64,000 nt of DNA from Streptomyces chromofuscus (GTDB taxonomy: Bacteria; Actinomycetota; Actinomycetes; Streptomycetales; Streptomycetaceae): contig NZ_CP063374.1 in NCBI RefSeq assembly GCF_015160875.1, forward strand, positions 3,534,001 to 3,598,000. The letters run 5' to 3'. Position 1 is the stretch's first letter. Every line of letters begins with the position of its first letter. Positions 24,402 to 33,179 of this stretch are shown here, one piece after another. The translations under genes and the position numbers were made by a program. Below the pieces are notes generated by a model. It searched no databases. It saw nothing but the letters and a program-made list of their open reading frames with translations, and had not been told where the DNA came from.

Positions 24402-24993
24402 TCAGACGGCGGACGCGCGCGCCGGGCGCGGCGAGTGTGTGTCGACCAGGACTCCCGCCTCTCCAGGATGTATCTGCTCCGCGAGTCCGGGTCGCCGAAG
24501 AAGTAATAGAGCACGAGTGCCTCCTCGTCGTCGCGCATCAACTCGAACGTCCACGTGTGGGTCCTGGGCGCCGGGTGGTGCTCCGCGGGCGAGTACGCCC
24601 TCTCGCCGCGTTCCGGCGGGCGAACCGTCACCGCCTGGCGCGTGGTGAGCGTCAGTCGGACATGCTGGCCATCGGTCCAACCGACCCGTTCGTCGGTCAG
24701 CTTCCAGCTTCCCGTCCCCGTCAGACGCCACCTGTCGTAGAAGTCCCCTTCCTGCCCGTCCAGAAGACGGATGTCGGCCGTTCCGTCGGGCCGGAGGACG
24801 ACGTTCGTCCGGTCGTAGCCCAGCCAGGATCCCGTCACTTCCGCCGGCTCGCGTCACGCAGTGCGGGCACGCTGTCGTACATGTGCGGGTTGCATCCCGC
24901 GAGGGCGAGCGCGAGGGATGGGGCGAGGGCGAGCAGGCAGACGACGGACCTCGTGGGTCGCCTCCCGGCGATGCCGGATGCGCGGATTCGCAC
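24402..24993 (-). pseudogene. Split lipoprotein gene (likely frameshift at 24836)
   Basis: A GTG at 24993 with GGAGGGG upstream starts a lipoprotein signal peptide (SVVCLLALAPSLALALAGC, lipobox LAGC) and stops after 52 aa at 24835. Overlapping this stop by four bases, a GTG at 24838 opens TGSWLGYDRTNVVLRPDG and continues through WKLTDERVGWTDG to LYYFFGDPDSRSRYILER. Related streptomycete lipoproteins have the same parts in one chain, so one indel near 24836 probably split the gene. Translational coupling is the alternative. The second frame has no stop near its expected end, while a neighbouring frame stops at 24402, so a second lesion is possible. The product would be an outer-surface lipoprotein of unknown function. 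Confidence 0.55.
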
Positions 24994-25038
24994 GGCCGTC
25001 CCCTCCCTGGATCGACGCAGTCCATGTTGGCAGCATTT

Positions 25039-25052
25039 TTGAACGCGTTCAA
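25039..25052. promoter_or_regulatory. Perfect 14-bp palindrome in divergent promoter
   Basis: TTGAACGCGTTCAA lies between the lipoprotein start (24993) and the divergent gene start (25081), the place expected for an operator shared by both. The binding factor is unknown. Confidence 0.5.
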
Positions 25053-25080
25053 CTGCGGATGCGTCAGGCACAATGCGAGC

Positions 25081-25809
25081 GTGTCCCTTGACGCCATAGA
25101 CGCCGTGGACTGGTCCGCGATTCCCAACCCGACGCAGCGCTCGTACGACGATCCCGAACGGGTCGCTCGCGCGCTGAGGCTGTTGGCGGTCTCCACCACC
25201 GCCAACGAGACCGGCGACGCGGCGGCCCTCCTCGCCGGTGGCGGCTTCGTCTGCGGTCACGCCGGCATGGTCTTCCCGGCGGCCCACGCCGCCACCCCCG
25301 CCCTGCTGGATCTCGTCGAGCACGGCCGGCGACCACGCGTCAAGGACGCGGCTCTGGGGCTCCTGTCGGAGGCGCTGGACAGCTTCCCGCCGGCCGGATA
25401 CACCCGGGTGGACACCCCCTACGGCGCCGGTGTCCCGCTCTGCTGCGCCATCGCGCGGCTCATCCGCGGCCGTCGCGGCGCTCTCCTCGCCCACGGCCGC
25501 TACGGCAAGCACGTCCTGGGGGAGGCGGACCTTCACTGGCGGCTGACCGTCGAAGAGACGGAGCTGCAGCCCGGCGACGGTCCGACCGGCATCGCCGCGC
25601 TCGCCGTCCTCGAAGGCACGGCGTTCCGGACACCGGTCGAAGCCGAACTGCACACCCCGCCTTCCGGGCACCCCGCACCGACCGTCCGGATCGACGCGCT
25701 GACGGCCGACGCGTCGGGCGCCGCATGGGTCCACCTCACGGACACGCCGCCGGACCCCGCTCCGGGCTCCGCCCTCTACCCGGCCGAGTGCGGTCGCCTC
25801 AAGCACTGA
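25081..25809 (+). CDS. HEAT-like hypothetical protein
   Basis: This 242-aa cytoplasmic protein has helical repeats (VARALRLLAVSTTANETGDA, VFPAAHAATPALLDLVEHG, VKDAALGLLSEALDS) of a HEAT/ARM type. A C-terminal beta-like part of about 60 residues follows. GTG at 25081 is chosen because homologous-looking sequence begins at SLDAIDAVDWSAIPNPTQRS. An ATG at 25024 would place the palindrome inside the gene. Similar proteins of unknown role are frequent in Streptomyces, sometimes near toxin or immunity genes, but none is seen here. Confidence 0.65.
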   Translation: MSLDAIDAVDWSAIPNPTQRSYDDPERVARALRLLAVSTTANETGDAAALLAGGGFVCGHAGMVFPAAHAATPALLDLVEHGRRPRVKDAALGLLSEALDSFPPAGYTRVDTPYGAGVPLCCAIARLIRGRRGALLAHGRYGKHVLGEADLHWRLTVEETELQPGDGPTGIAALAVLEGTAFRTPVEAELHTPPSGHPAPTVRIDALTADASGAAWVHLTDTPPDPAPGSALYPAECGRLKH

Positions 25810-25974
25810 CCTCCGGGTGACATGGTGACGGCTCCAACGCCTCGACGGCGCCAGCCGCGAGGGCTCACACCCGCGCCCGACATCGACGACAGCGGACGTC
25901 GACCCAGGTGAACGCCCACGCGCCCAACCCCCTCACCCACCCCGGCCAACCCCCACCGCTACTGATCTTGGGGG

Positions 25975-26004
25975 TTGTGAAGATCACCGCGCGGTTGCCA
26001 TACT
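25975..26004 (+). promoter_or_regulatory. Putative vegetative promoter
   Basis: TTGTGA and CATACT are separated by 18 bases, close to the HrdB-type consensus. The pair lies about 60 bases upstream of the ATG at 26066. The rest of 25810-26065 is GC-rich and shows no gene. Confidence 0.4.
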
Positions 26005-26065
26005 CCTCGCGCCGCCCCCCACGGCAGGAGCTCCTACGAGCTCGTCGATCACCCTTTGGGGGGAC

Positions 26066-26974
26066 ATGAGTATGCGTGTCACGACACGCGCGTTAAACCG
26101 ACTCCGCAAAAGCATCGGCGCGTCCCTGGCCGTCGGAGCGCTCGCAACGGGCTTTCTCGTGAGTTCCCCGGCCCGTGCCGTCGAGATGGAATCCGGCACC
26201 TTCAGCGTCGTCAGCGAGGTCGGGGACCCCGTCGGCGGCGGCTACTCCTACGCGTACACCGACGGCGAAGGCGCGGCCGACGCCATGTACGCCGGGTGGG
26301 ACGACGCCATGAACCGGCTCACCGTCATCGTCCTGGGCGCCAACGGCGACCGCTGGGACGTCGTGATGGGGGCCGCGTACGGCGAGCAGCTGGCCCCGGG
26401 GACGTACACCGGCGCGTCCGACACCCCGGCGTTCGGCGCGCCGCGGCTCTCCGTCAGCGGCACGTTCTACGGCTGCGAGTCCGAGGGGTCCTTCACCATC
26501 GACCGCATGGTCCTCGGACCGCGTGGCTACGTGGAGGCCCTGGACGCGAGCTTCGAGCAGAACTGCGTCGGCCACGACCCCGGACTCACCGGTCAGGTCC
26601 ATCTCACGAATCCCCCGCCGCCCGCCGAGCTGGCGCTGGACGTCGACGTGGCCGCCACCGGCACCGTCGGCATCGACGGCAAGGCCACCGTGCACGGCAC
26701 CGTGACCTGCACCGAACCGGCAGACGTGCTGGTGAACGGCAGGATCGACCAGGTCGGCAGGAGCGGCCTGGCGACCGCCTCGTACTACACGCGGGTCGAC
26801 TGCGCCCCGGGCACGCCTGCCGCCTGGACGGCGACGGCGACACCGAGCGGCTCGGTCCCCTTCGAAAAGGGCGACGCCGTCGTCGAGTTCAAGGGACAGG
26901 CGACGGACCCGGTGTACGGGCACACGGTCGTCACCGGCCTCGGGACGGCCGACGTGTCCCTCCGCAGGAGCTAG
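26066..26974 (+). CDS. Secreted protein of unknown family, paralog A
   Basis: This 302-aa exported protein has a signal peptide ending ARA (about residue 38). The mature protein begins VEMESGTFSV and has shared landmarks with the next gene: SYAYTDGEGAADAM, APGTYTGASDTPAFGAPRL, CESEGSFTI, GYVEALDASFEQNC, and a C-terminal domain with ATVHGTVTC and DPVYGHT. Four Cys could form two disulfides. About half of the aligned positions match paralog B by eye. No enzyme motif is visible. It begins a likely two-gene unit. Confidence 0.75.
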   Translation: MSMRVTTRALNRLRKSIGASLAVGALATGFLVSSPARAVEMESGTFSVVSEVGDPVGGGYSYAYTDGEGAADAMYAGWDDAMNRLTVIVLGANGDRWDVVMGAAYGEQLAPGTYTGASDTPAFGAPRLSVSGTFYGCESEGSFTIDRMVLGPRGYVEALDASFEQNCVGHDPGLTGQVHLTNPPPPAELALDVDVAATGTVGIDGKATVHGTVTCTEPADVLVNGRIDQVGRSGLATASYYTRVDCAPGTPAAWTATATPSGSVPFEKGDAVVEFKGQATDPVYGHTVVTGLGTADVSLRRS

Positions 26975-27047
26975 GCGGAGCTGAACGGGCAGCGACATCC
27001 CTTCGGTTCGCCCACACTCCACACCACTCCCTACCTTTGGAGCATTC

Positions 27048-27974
27048 TTGAGACTCCGCAGCACGCGCAAGATCGCCCACCCGCGCGTCACGGCCCGCCT
27101 GGCCACCGCACTGGCCTTCGCGGCCGTCGCGTCGGGCCTGCTGGGCGGCGGCACGGCGCAGGCATACGAGGTCGAGTCCGGCAGCTTCGCCTTCAGCGGT
27201 GACCCCGGCGAGTACATCAGCGCCGGGCAGTCGTACGCCTACACCGACGGCGAGGGCTCCCCGGACGGCATGACCGTCCAGGGCTACACCAGCAACGGCG
27301 TCGGCACCGGCGTCGGCGTCTTCGTCGACAGTGCGAGCGGCGACATCTGGTCCCTGCACCTGGAGGCGCCGTGGGGTCCGTCCCAGCCGCTGGTGCCCGG
27401 CACCTACACCGGCGCCAAGGCCAATCCGGCCCCGGGTGAGCCCCGGATCGAGCTCAGGGGCAACGGCCGGGACTGTCTGGCCGAGGGGTCCTTCACCATC
27501 CGCTCCGTGGAGTTCGCGACCCACGGTTACGTGAAGTCCCTCGACGCCTCCTTCGAGCAACACTGCCCGGGAGCGACGGAGTCGCTGCGCGGCGAGGTCC
27601 GCGTCAGCAATCCGGAGCCGCCCGCCGAGACGGTGCTCGGGCTCCAGGTCGCCGCCGACGGCGTCGCCGACAGGGACACCGGCAGGGCCACCGTCCACGG
27701 CACGGTCACCTGCAACTCGCCCGTGACGGTCCAGTCGTACGGCACGGTGAGCCAGACCGTCGAGGGTGTCGTCGTCCGTGGCTCGTACCGCACGGAGGTG
27801 GCGTGCGTGCCGGGCGAGCCGACGCCGTGGACGGCGCAGGCAACCCCCACGGGCACCGTGCCCTTCCAGCGCGGCGAGGCCACGGTGACCGCCCGCACCA
27901 CCGGCACGGACCCCTTCTACGGCCACACGATCACCTCCGACTACACCGGCACGCTCCAGCTCGCCAAGAGGTGA
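27048..27974 (+). CDS. Secreted protein of unknown family, paralog B (TTG start)
   Basis: This 308-aa exported protein lies 73 bases after paralog A and shares its domain order: SYAYTDGEGSPDGM, PGTYTGAKANPAPGEPRI, CLAEGSFTI, GYVKSLDASFEQHC, ATVHGTVTC, TDPFYGHT. The start is a TTG at 27048 with GGAG five bases upstream. No ATG or GTG fits, since the signal peptide (RKIAHPRVTARLATALAFAA, cleavage AQA) begins right there. Tandem duplication of a secreted gene with a weak TTG start on the second copy suggests a fixed lower dose. Function is unknown. Confidence 0.75.
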   Translation: MRLRSTRKIAHPRVTARLATALAFAAVASGLLGGGTAQAYEVESGSFAFSGDPGEYISAGQSYAYTDGEGSPDGMTVQGYTSNGVGTGVGVFVDSASGDIWSLHLEAPWGPSQPLVPGTYTGAKANPAPGEPRIELRGNGRDCLAEGSFTIRSVEFATHGYVKSLDASFEQHCPGATESLRGEVRVSNPEPPAETVLGLQVAADGVADRDTGRATVHGTVTCNSPVTVQSYGTVSQTVEGVVVRGSYRTEVACVPGEPTPWTAQATPTGTVPFQRGEATVTARTTGTDPFYGHTITSDYTGTLQLAKR

Positions 27975-28038
27975 GCACTCCACTCACCTCGCCCATGAAT
28001 CCTCCGGCCGACCGACGGGCCTGAGGGGACGACACAGG

Positions 28039-28079
28039 ACGAACAGGCCCCGCGGATCGTCCCCGCGGGGCCTGTTCGT
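28039..28079. terminator. 17-bp hairpin between convergent genes
   Basis: ACGAACAGGCCCCGCGG and CCGCGGGGCCTGTTCGT form a long near-perfect stem after paralog B and before the convergent MFS remnant. Confidence 0.8.
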
Positions 28080-28130
28080 CGTGCCCCGACGGGCGGTGAC
28101 CCGGACGTCGTCCACTCGGGCAGGGACACG

Positions 28131-28811
28131 TCACGAAGCCGTGCGGATGGCGGACGCGCGACCGTCCCTTCTGCGCATCTCCCGTCCCAGCCATCCCGTC
28201 ACCGCGCCCGACACCCCCGCCATCACGGTCATCCCCACCCCCGGCGACGTCACCTCGGCGAGCTCCCCCGCGACCCCCGCCGCGACCCCCTGCATGGTGA
28301 GCATCCCGGCGGAGTGCAACCCCAGTGCCTGCCCGACCAGTTCGTCCGGCGTCACCGCCACCAGCCGCTCCTGCTGCACCAGGCTCGCCCCGAACCCCAC
28401 CGACGCCACCGCCACCAGCACCGCAGACACCGCCAACCCCGGCCGGAGGAAGAAGAAGACGTAGGGCGCGGCCAGGAGCAGCAGCAGCGGGACGCCCAGG
28501 TGCCGCCGGCGAGCGGGCGGGACGACACGGCCGACCAGCAGGTCCCCCACCAGCATCCCGAGCGCCGCGCAGGTGAACAGCACCCCCGCGGACCGGGGGG
28601 CGTAGGACACGTACAGGGACTCGCAGCCGACGATCAGGCCGTTGGGGACCCAGAGGGCGAGGTAGAGGTGGCGGCGGGCGCGGGAGGACCACAGGAGGGC
28701 GTTCGTGCGCCGGGTCGCCGCCATGGACGGGCGGGCGGACGTGCGCGGTGGGCGGGGTGTGAGGCCCAGCCGGGCCGTCAGCGCGTGGCGGAACCCGAGC
28801 CGCCCAAACAA
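28131..28811 (-). pseudogene. MFS transporter, N-terminal half missing
   Basis: The readable 226-aa frame holds only the C-terminal six membrane spans of an MFS protein: HLYLALWVPNGLIVGCESLY, GVLFTCAALGMLVGDLLVGR, GVPLLLLLAAPYVFFF, LVAVASVGFGASLVQQ and GVAAGVAGELAEVTSPGVG. A full carrier has about 400 aa. Where the N-terminal half should be there is repeated DNA (28787-28931) followed by the glutathione peroxidase gene on the other strand. A short product from an internal ATG (28722) is possible but unlikely to transport. Confidence 0.65.
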
Positions 28812-28931
28812 CCGAAGTCATCAGCCGCCCGCCGACCGGCGAGGCCCAGAGCGAGGCGGCGGCAAACCCGGGCGGAACACGAGCCGCCCGCACAGCCGAA
28901 GTCATCGGCCGCCCGCCGACCGGCGGAGCCC
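28787..28931. repeat. Two imperfect 61-bp direct repeats
   Basis: Copies at 28787-28847 and 28871-28931 share GCCGAAGTCATC-like cores and CCGCCCGCCGACCGGCG, differing at roughly one base in seven by eye. They occupy the spot of the lost MFS N-terminus, upstream of the peroxidase gene. Confidence 0.75.
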
Positions 28932-28984
28932 CGAGTCGCCCCCTTTGAACGGCTCTGTCGGCCGCCCCGCGTAGCATCCGCCCC

Positions 28985-29494
28985 ATGACGACCAATGACG
29001 CGCACGCATCCGTACTCGACGTCGACATCGAGGCGCTCCAGGGCGGCTCCGCCGATCTCGGGCAGTACGCCGGCCAGGCCGTGCTCATCGTGAACGTGGC
29101 CTCCAAGTGCGGACTGACCCCGCAGTACGACGGGCTGGAGCGGCTGCACAAGCGGTACGCGGACCGCGGGTTCACCGTGCTCGGCGTGCCCTGCAACCAG
29201 TTCGCCGGGCAGGAGCCCGGCAGCGCCGAGGCGATCGCCGAGTTCTGCTCGGCGACGTACGGCGTGACCTTCCCGATGACCGAGAAGGTAGAGGTGAACG
29301 GCGAGGGACGGCATCCGCTGTACGAGCGGCTGACCGGCTTCGCCGACGGCGAGGGACCCAGCGGGGACATCCGCTGGAACTTCGAGAAGTTCCTGGTCGG
29401 GCGGGACGGCAGGGTCGTCGCCCGGTTCTCGCCGCAGACCGACCCGGAGGCGGCGGAGGTCGTGGCTGCGGTGGAGGCCCAGCTGGCGGGTTGA
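28985..29494 (+). CDS. Glutathione peroxidase family thiol peroxidase
   Basis: This 169-aa cytoplasmic enzyme reduces peroxides. NVASKCGLTPQYDGLERLHK carries the peroxidatic Cys at residue 42, and VLGVPCNQFAGQEPG has the conserved Gln and a second Cys (residue 70). GDIRWNFEKFLVGRDGRVV contains the catalytic Trp-Asn. It is a Cys rather than selenocysteine form, and since Streptomyces makes mycothiol it probably uses thioredoxin or mycothiol. It precedes a MerR gene, with a 70-base gap. I recall a glutathione peroxidase gene in the same neighbourhood of the S. coelicolor chromosome. Confidence 0.92.
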   Translation: MTTNDAHASVLDVDIEALQGGSADLGQYAGQAVLIVNVASKCGLTPQYDGLERLHKRYADRGFTVLGVPCNQFAGQEPGSAEAIAEFCSATYGVTFPMTEKVEVNGEGRHPLYERLTGFADGEGPSGDIRWNFEKFLVGRDGRVVARFSPQTDPEAAEVVAAVEAQLAG

Positions 29495-29564
29495 CCCTGC
29501 CCCTGGGGCAGACATCAGCCTCCTGTCACCGGGCGGAAGGCGCCCGGTGACGGAGGATGACGTG

Positions 29565-30425
29565 GTGACCGACTCCCAGGACGGAGAACTGCTCACCATC
29601 GGCGCGTTCGCGGCGCGGGCCCGGCTGTCGGCCAAGGCCCTGCGGCTGTACGACCGTCTCGGGCTGCTGACCCCGGCGTACGTCGACGAGGCCAGCGGCT
29701 ACCGCCACTACCGCGCCGGACAGGTGGAACGGGCCCGGCTGGTGGCGCTGCTGCGCCGACTGGACATGCCGCTGGCGCGGATCGCCGAGGTGGTCGAGGC
29801 GGAGGGTACGGAGGCGGCTGACCGGCTCGCCGCGTACTGGGCGGACGTCGAGGCGCGGGTGGCGGGGCAGCGGACGCTCGCCGAGTACCTCCGTGGACGG
29901 CTGTCGGGGAGGAGCTCCGAGATGTACGGGAAGTTCGTGGTCGAGACGGTCGAGGTGCCCGGTCAGGTGGTGATCACCGAGACCCGGCACACGCTGGTGC
30001 ACGAGTTGCCGGCCTGGATCGAGGCGTCGCTGGGGCGCCTGTCGAAGGCCGCCGAGGGGTGCGGGGGTGTGGTCGCCGCGCCGTTCATCGTCTACCACGC
30101 CGAGGTGTCGATGGAGAGCGACGGGCCGGTCGAGGCGTGCGTGCCGGTCGCCGACGAGGCGGCGGCGCGGGCGTGGGCCGAGGCGGCCGGGCGGGCGCAC
30201 CAGGCGACGGCGCGGGTGGAGCCGGCGCGGCGGCTGGCGTACACGCGGATCACCAAGGCGCAGGTGGCTCATCCGCAGATCCTGGCCGCGTTCGAGGCGG
30301 TCGAGGAGTGGATGCGGGCGCAAGGGCTGTCGTACGACGGCTCGTGCCGTGAGGTGTACTTCGCGGACTGGGAGGCGGCGGGGGCCGAGGACCCGGTGTG
30401 CGACGTGGCGTTCCCCGTGCGGTGA
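29565..30425 (+). CDS. MerR family regulator with GyrI-like effector domain
   Basis: This 286-aa activator/repressor has an HTH (LLTIGAFAARARLSAKALRL, YDRLGLLTPAYVDEASGYRHY, YRAGQVERARLVALLRRLDM) followed by a coiled-coil dimerisation helix and a C-terminal GyrI/effector-binding domain of about 150 residues (FVVETVEVPGQVVITETRH through YFADWEAAGAEDPVCDVAFPV). This is the BmrR/TipA-like multidrug-sensing layout. GTG 29565 follows GGAGG by 8 bases; GTG 29562 and 29547 are alternatives. The gene may be cotranscribed with the peroxidase. Its targets are not visible. Confidence 0.88.
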   Translation: MTDSQDGELLTIGAFAARARLSAKALRLYDRLGLLTPAYVDEASGYRHYRAGQVERARLVALLRRLDMPLARIAEVVEAEGTEAADRLAAYWADVEARVAGQRTLAEYLRGRLSGRSSEMYGKFVVETVEVPGQVVITETRHTLVHELPAWIEASLGRLSKAAEGCGGVVAAPFIVYHAEVSMESDGPVEACVPVADEAAARAWAEAAGRAHQATARVEPARRLAYTRITKAQVAHPQILAAFEAVEEWMRAQGLSYDGSCREVYFADWEAAGAEDPVCDVAFPVR

Positions 30426-30542
30426 CGAGCCGGGCCCGGGGCAGGGCCGAGCCCTCTCGGCTAGGACGGCGAACTGGTCGAGAGGGCTCTGTGGGTCCTG
30501 CTGTGCAGTTGTCCGGCGGCGGCGTCAGGGAGGTCCCTCTGC

Positions 30543-30734
30543 TTACGCCTTGACCGAGGCCACGAAGACGCTCCACGCGGTCGCGGGGAACGCCAGGACG
30601 GGGCCCTCGGTCACCTTGGAGTCCCGGACGGAGATTGCGGACAGGACAGGGGACTTGATCTCGACGCACGCGCCGTTGCCCTGGGAGTACGAGGACTTGA
30701 CCCACGCGTCCGTCGCGCCCTGCTTGATTGCCAT
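30543..30734 (-). CDS. DUF397 protein
   Basis: This 63-aa protein has the DUF397 signature: WVKSSYSQGNGACVEIKS, VRDSKVTEGPVLAFPATAWSVFVASVKA. DUF397 genes almost always follow an XRE gene with a DUF5753 domain, as here (gap 190 bases). In S. coelicolor such pairs (for example around the BldB/WhiJ family) behave as regulator and small partner. It probably modulates the regulator upstream. Confidence 0.85.
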   Translation of the reverse strand: MAIKQGATDAWVKSSYSQGNGACVEIKSPVLSAISVRDSKVTEGPVLAFPATAWSVFVASVKA

Positions 30735-30924
30735 TTTCGCTCCGGTAAGCAGTTGCTGAGTTGCTGTGATTGCGCCAACGTTCTTGCTCGATGGCGTGAT
30801 CGACGCTACTCGCCAACATCGCTGCGCGGAGCGACTATTCACTCGACCGGCTGGCATATTCCAGTGGGGTCTTCCATACGGACCGGGCGACGGTGTATCT
30901 TGCCGCTCCCCGCGCCCCGAGGGT

Positions 30925-31782
30925 TCAGCGGGCGTAGCTCTTCGCCACATCCGAGAGGTATTCCCGGGTTTGGTCGGCATTGAGGGCCTGCGCCCGCAAG
31001 TGCTCGTACATCACGCTGTACTTCTGCACGTCCTGCGGCTTCTCCAGGTAGAGGTCGCTGGTGACGCCCTCGATGTAGACCACGCTGGAGTCGGCGGCGT
31101 CCGGGAACTCCAGGATCGCGTACTGGCCGCTGACGCCGGGATGCGCGCCCATCGAGAAGGGGATCAACTGCACGGTGACGTGCGGCAGCTGGGACATCTC
31201 CAGCAGGTGTTCCAGCTGGTCGATCATCACCTGTTTATTGCCCACCTCCCGGCGTACGGCCGCCTCGTCGAGCACCGCCCACAGGCGCAGCGGGTGCTCC
31301 GCGGCGGCAATACGTTCCTGCCGGCGCAGCCGCACCTGCACGCGCTTGTCGATGTCGGTCGGCGTCGCCTCCGGCAACGCGCCCTGGATCAGCGCCTCGG
31401 CGTACTGGCGGGTCTGCAACAGGCCGGGGACGACCTGCGGGTCGTACACCCGAAGGCTCGCCGCATCGGTCTCCAGGCCGATGTAGACGCTGTACGGGAT
31501 GTCGCCGAAGGAGTGCCACCAGCCCTGCTGGCGCGAGTCCTTGGCCATCTGCATCAGCGAGTCGACGATCCGGTGGTCCTCCACCTCGTAGACGCCGCAC
31601 AGGTCACGGACGTCGCGCTGGCTGATGCTGCGCCGGCCGTTCTCCAGCCGACTGATCTTGGACTGGGACACCAGCAGCCGCTCCGCCACCTCCTCGGCCG
31701 TCATGCCCTTGAGCTCGCGGAGCCTGCGCAGCTCCTGGCCCAGCCGGCGCCGCCTGACGGTGGGATTGACATTGGACGCCAC
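30925..31782 (-). CDS. XRE-type regulator with DUF5753 domain
   Basis: This 285-aa protein belongs to the WhiJ-like family. The N-terminal HTH is LGQELRRLRELKGMTAEEVAERLLVSQSKISRLENGRR. The DUF5753 domain follows from about residue 95 (LRVYDPQVVPGLLQTRQYAEAL, VTVQLIPFSMGAHPGVSGQYA, SVVYIEGVTSDLYLE). The start is GTG 31782 with GGAGGTG upstream. It is paired with the DUF397 gene downstream. Proteins of this type influence development and antibiotic production in S. coelicolor, and it probably represses until its small partner binds. Confidence 0.88.
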   Translation of the reverse strand: MASNVNPTVRRRRLGQELRRLRELKGMTAEEVAERLLVSQSKISRLENGRRSISQRDVRDLCGVYEVEDHRIVDSLMQMAKDSRQQGWWHSFGDIPYSVYIGLETDAASLRVYDPQVVPGLLQTRQYAEALIQGALPEATPTDIDKRVQVRLRRQERIAAAEHPLRLWAVLDEAAVRREVGNKQVMIDQLEHLLEMSQLPHVTVQLIPFSMGAHPGVSGQYAILEFPDAADSSVVYIEGVTSDLYLEKPQDVQKYSVMYEHLRAQALNADQTREYLSDVAKSYAR

Positions 31783-32168
31783 GGGACGTGCACCTCCGGC
31801 TGCGTGCCTCGAGAACTTGCAACTATGCGTATGTGCTGCTGAGCAGACTGCCACCAAGCAGCTACTTACCGCTGGGAAACACCGGATATGCAGCGGATAC
31901 ACGGCAGTACGCGCGTTCGTGCCGACGTGTGCGACGTCCGCGGACATGCGACCGCGCGGGGCGGCGGAGCCGTGCGTCGTCCTCACGACGGCTTCCGTCA
32001 CCCCGCGCGGACCGCTGCGGCTCCCGAACCGGGTCTTGGGGACTCAGGTGCGGCGCTGACGGTGCGTGGTGCGGCCTTGCTGGTCGAGCAGTGGTGCGGG
32101 TGGTGCGGTTCCGGTGCCGGCCGGTCGCACCGGTGTCGGTGGGACGGTGCGCTGCCGTGGGCTGCGGC
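31783..32168. other. Intergenic region upstream of the XRE gene
   Basis: 386 bases with no convincing gene. The part next to 31782 is relatively AT-rich and should contain the XRE promoter. No clear dyad or -10/-35 pair stands out. Confidence 0.4.
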
Positions 32169-32921
32169 TCAGTGGGCCACGGCGCGTGCCATCGTCCCGC
32201 GGTGCGGCTGCACCGGGACGGCCCGGGCCGGCTCCGCGGTCCTGGCTCCGGCGGCGGCCTGGCGGCCCGCCGGGGCCGGGCTGCGGCGCGGCTGGGCCCC
32301 GACGCCGTTCTGGACGTCCATCACGGCGTGCGCCACGAGGCCGCCCATCGGGTCGTGCCGGATCAGGTCCCGCAGCCGGGAACGGGACGAGCGGCCCTCG
32401 TTGCCCGGATACAGGTGCTTGCCGAGCCCGACCGCGTGGGCCAGGGCGGCGAGCGCCGCGGTCCGCGGGTCCGGCGGAACGCCGGTGCGGATCGCGGAGT
32501 CCAGCCGGGCCCTGATCTCCCGGCTGATGGCGTTGTCCGTCGCCTGGTAGCGAGTCGTCGGCAACACCCCGCACATCTGGCCGGCCACGGCGTGCACCAT
32601 GCCGCACCGCTCCAGATGCGAGAGGTAGGTCTGGCGGAGCCCCAGTCGTGGCCCGCCGATCCAGTGGACCGCCCGTACCGGAGCGCCGCGCCTGCGCAGC
32701 AACTCCAACGCGCAATCCAACGTCGGATCTCCTGTCGGCCGTGGCACCACCACGGCGATACGATCCCCGTCTGGGGCTATCCGTCCGGCCAGCGCCAGCT
32801 CCACTAGCTGTGCTCCGGCCAGACCGAGGTCGAGCGACTGCGGCTGTGCAGTGGTACCCGTGGCCGGGTCCAGTGCCAGCAGCAGAAGCTCCTCCGGAAG
32901 TGTTCTGCGGCTCCTGCCCAT
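32169..32921 (-). CDS. GPP34 (Golgi phosphoprotein 3-like) family protein
   Basis: This 250-aa cytoplasmic protein starts RTLPEELLLLALDPATGTTA and has LGLAGAQLVELALAGRI, RLGLRQTYLSHLERCGMVHA and TALAALAHAVGLGKHLYP, all typical of the GPP34 fold that binds phosphoinositides in eukaryotes. The bacterial role is unknown, although a link to membrane lipids is plausible. GGGGAGG lies 5 bases before the ATG at 32921. The C-terminal 45 residues are Ala/Pro/Arg-rich and probably unstructured. It is divergent from the carboxypeptidase gene. Confidence 0.85.
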   Translation of the reverse strand: MGRSRRTLPEELLLLALDPATGTTAQPQSLDLGLAGAQLVELALAGRIAPDGDRIAVVVPRPTGDPTLDCALELLRRRGAPVRAVHWIGGPRLGLRQTYLSHLERCGMVHAVAGQMCGVLPTTRYQATDNAISREIRARLDSAIRTGVPPDPRTAALAALAHAVGLGKHLYPGNEGRSSRSRLRDLIRHDPMGGLVAHAVMDVQNGVGAQPRRSPAPAGRQAAAGARTAEPARAVPVQPHRGTMARAVAH

Positions 32922-33067
32922 CCATGCCTCCCCGCGTGGATGAATGACAGGGTGACCCCTCTCACATTGGTCTGTCGAGGGTGCGTGACCTGTTTGTGAG
33001 GGAACCAGTAAGTATGTCGTTCTCGTCTTCGGCGTGGGTCGGGTCCGCACACAGGACACTGGTACAT

Positions 33068-33103
33068 GGTTCGGACAGTGCTTCGGACAATGCTTCGGAC
33101 AGT
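33068..33103 (+). repeat. Three tandem 12-mers upstream of carboxypeptidase gene
   Basis: G(G/C)TTCGGACA(G/A)T occurs at 33068-33079, 33080-33091 and 33092-33103. Iterons of about one helical turn in a divergent promoter suggest a cooperative protein-binding site. Confidence 0.8.
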
Positions 33104-33179
33104 GTGCGGGCGGTGGTCCGGGCAGCGGTTCACGGTTGGGTACGCACACGGAGGCGTGCGGCGCATGGAGGAGGCATCG

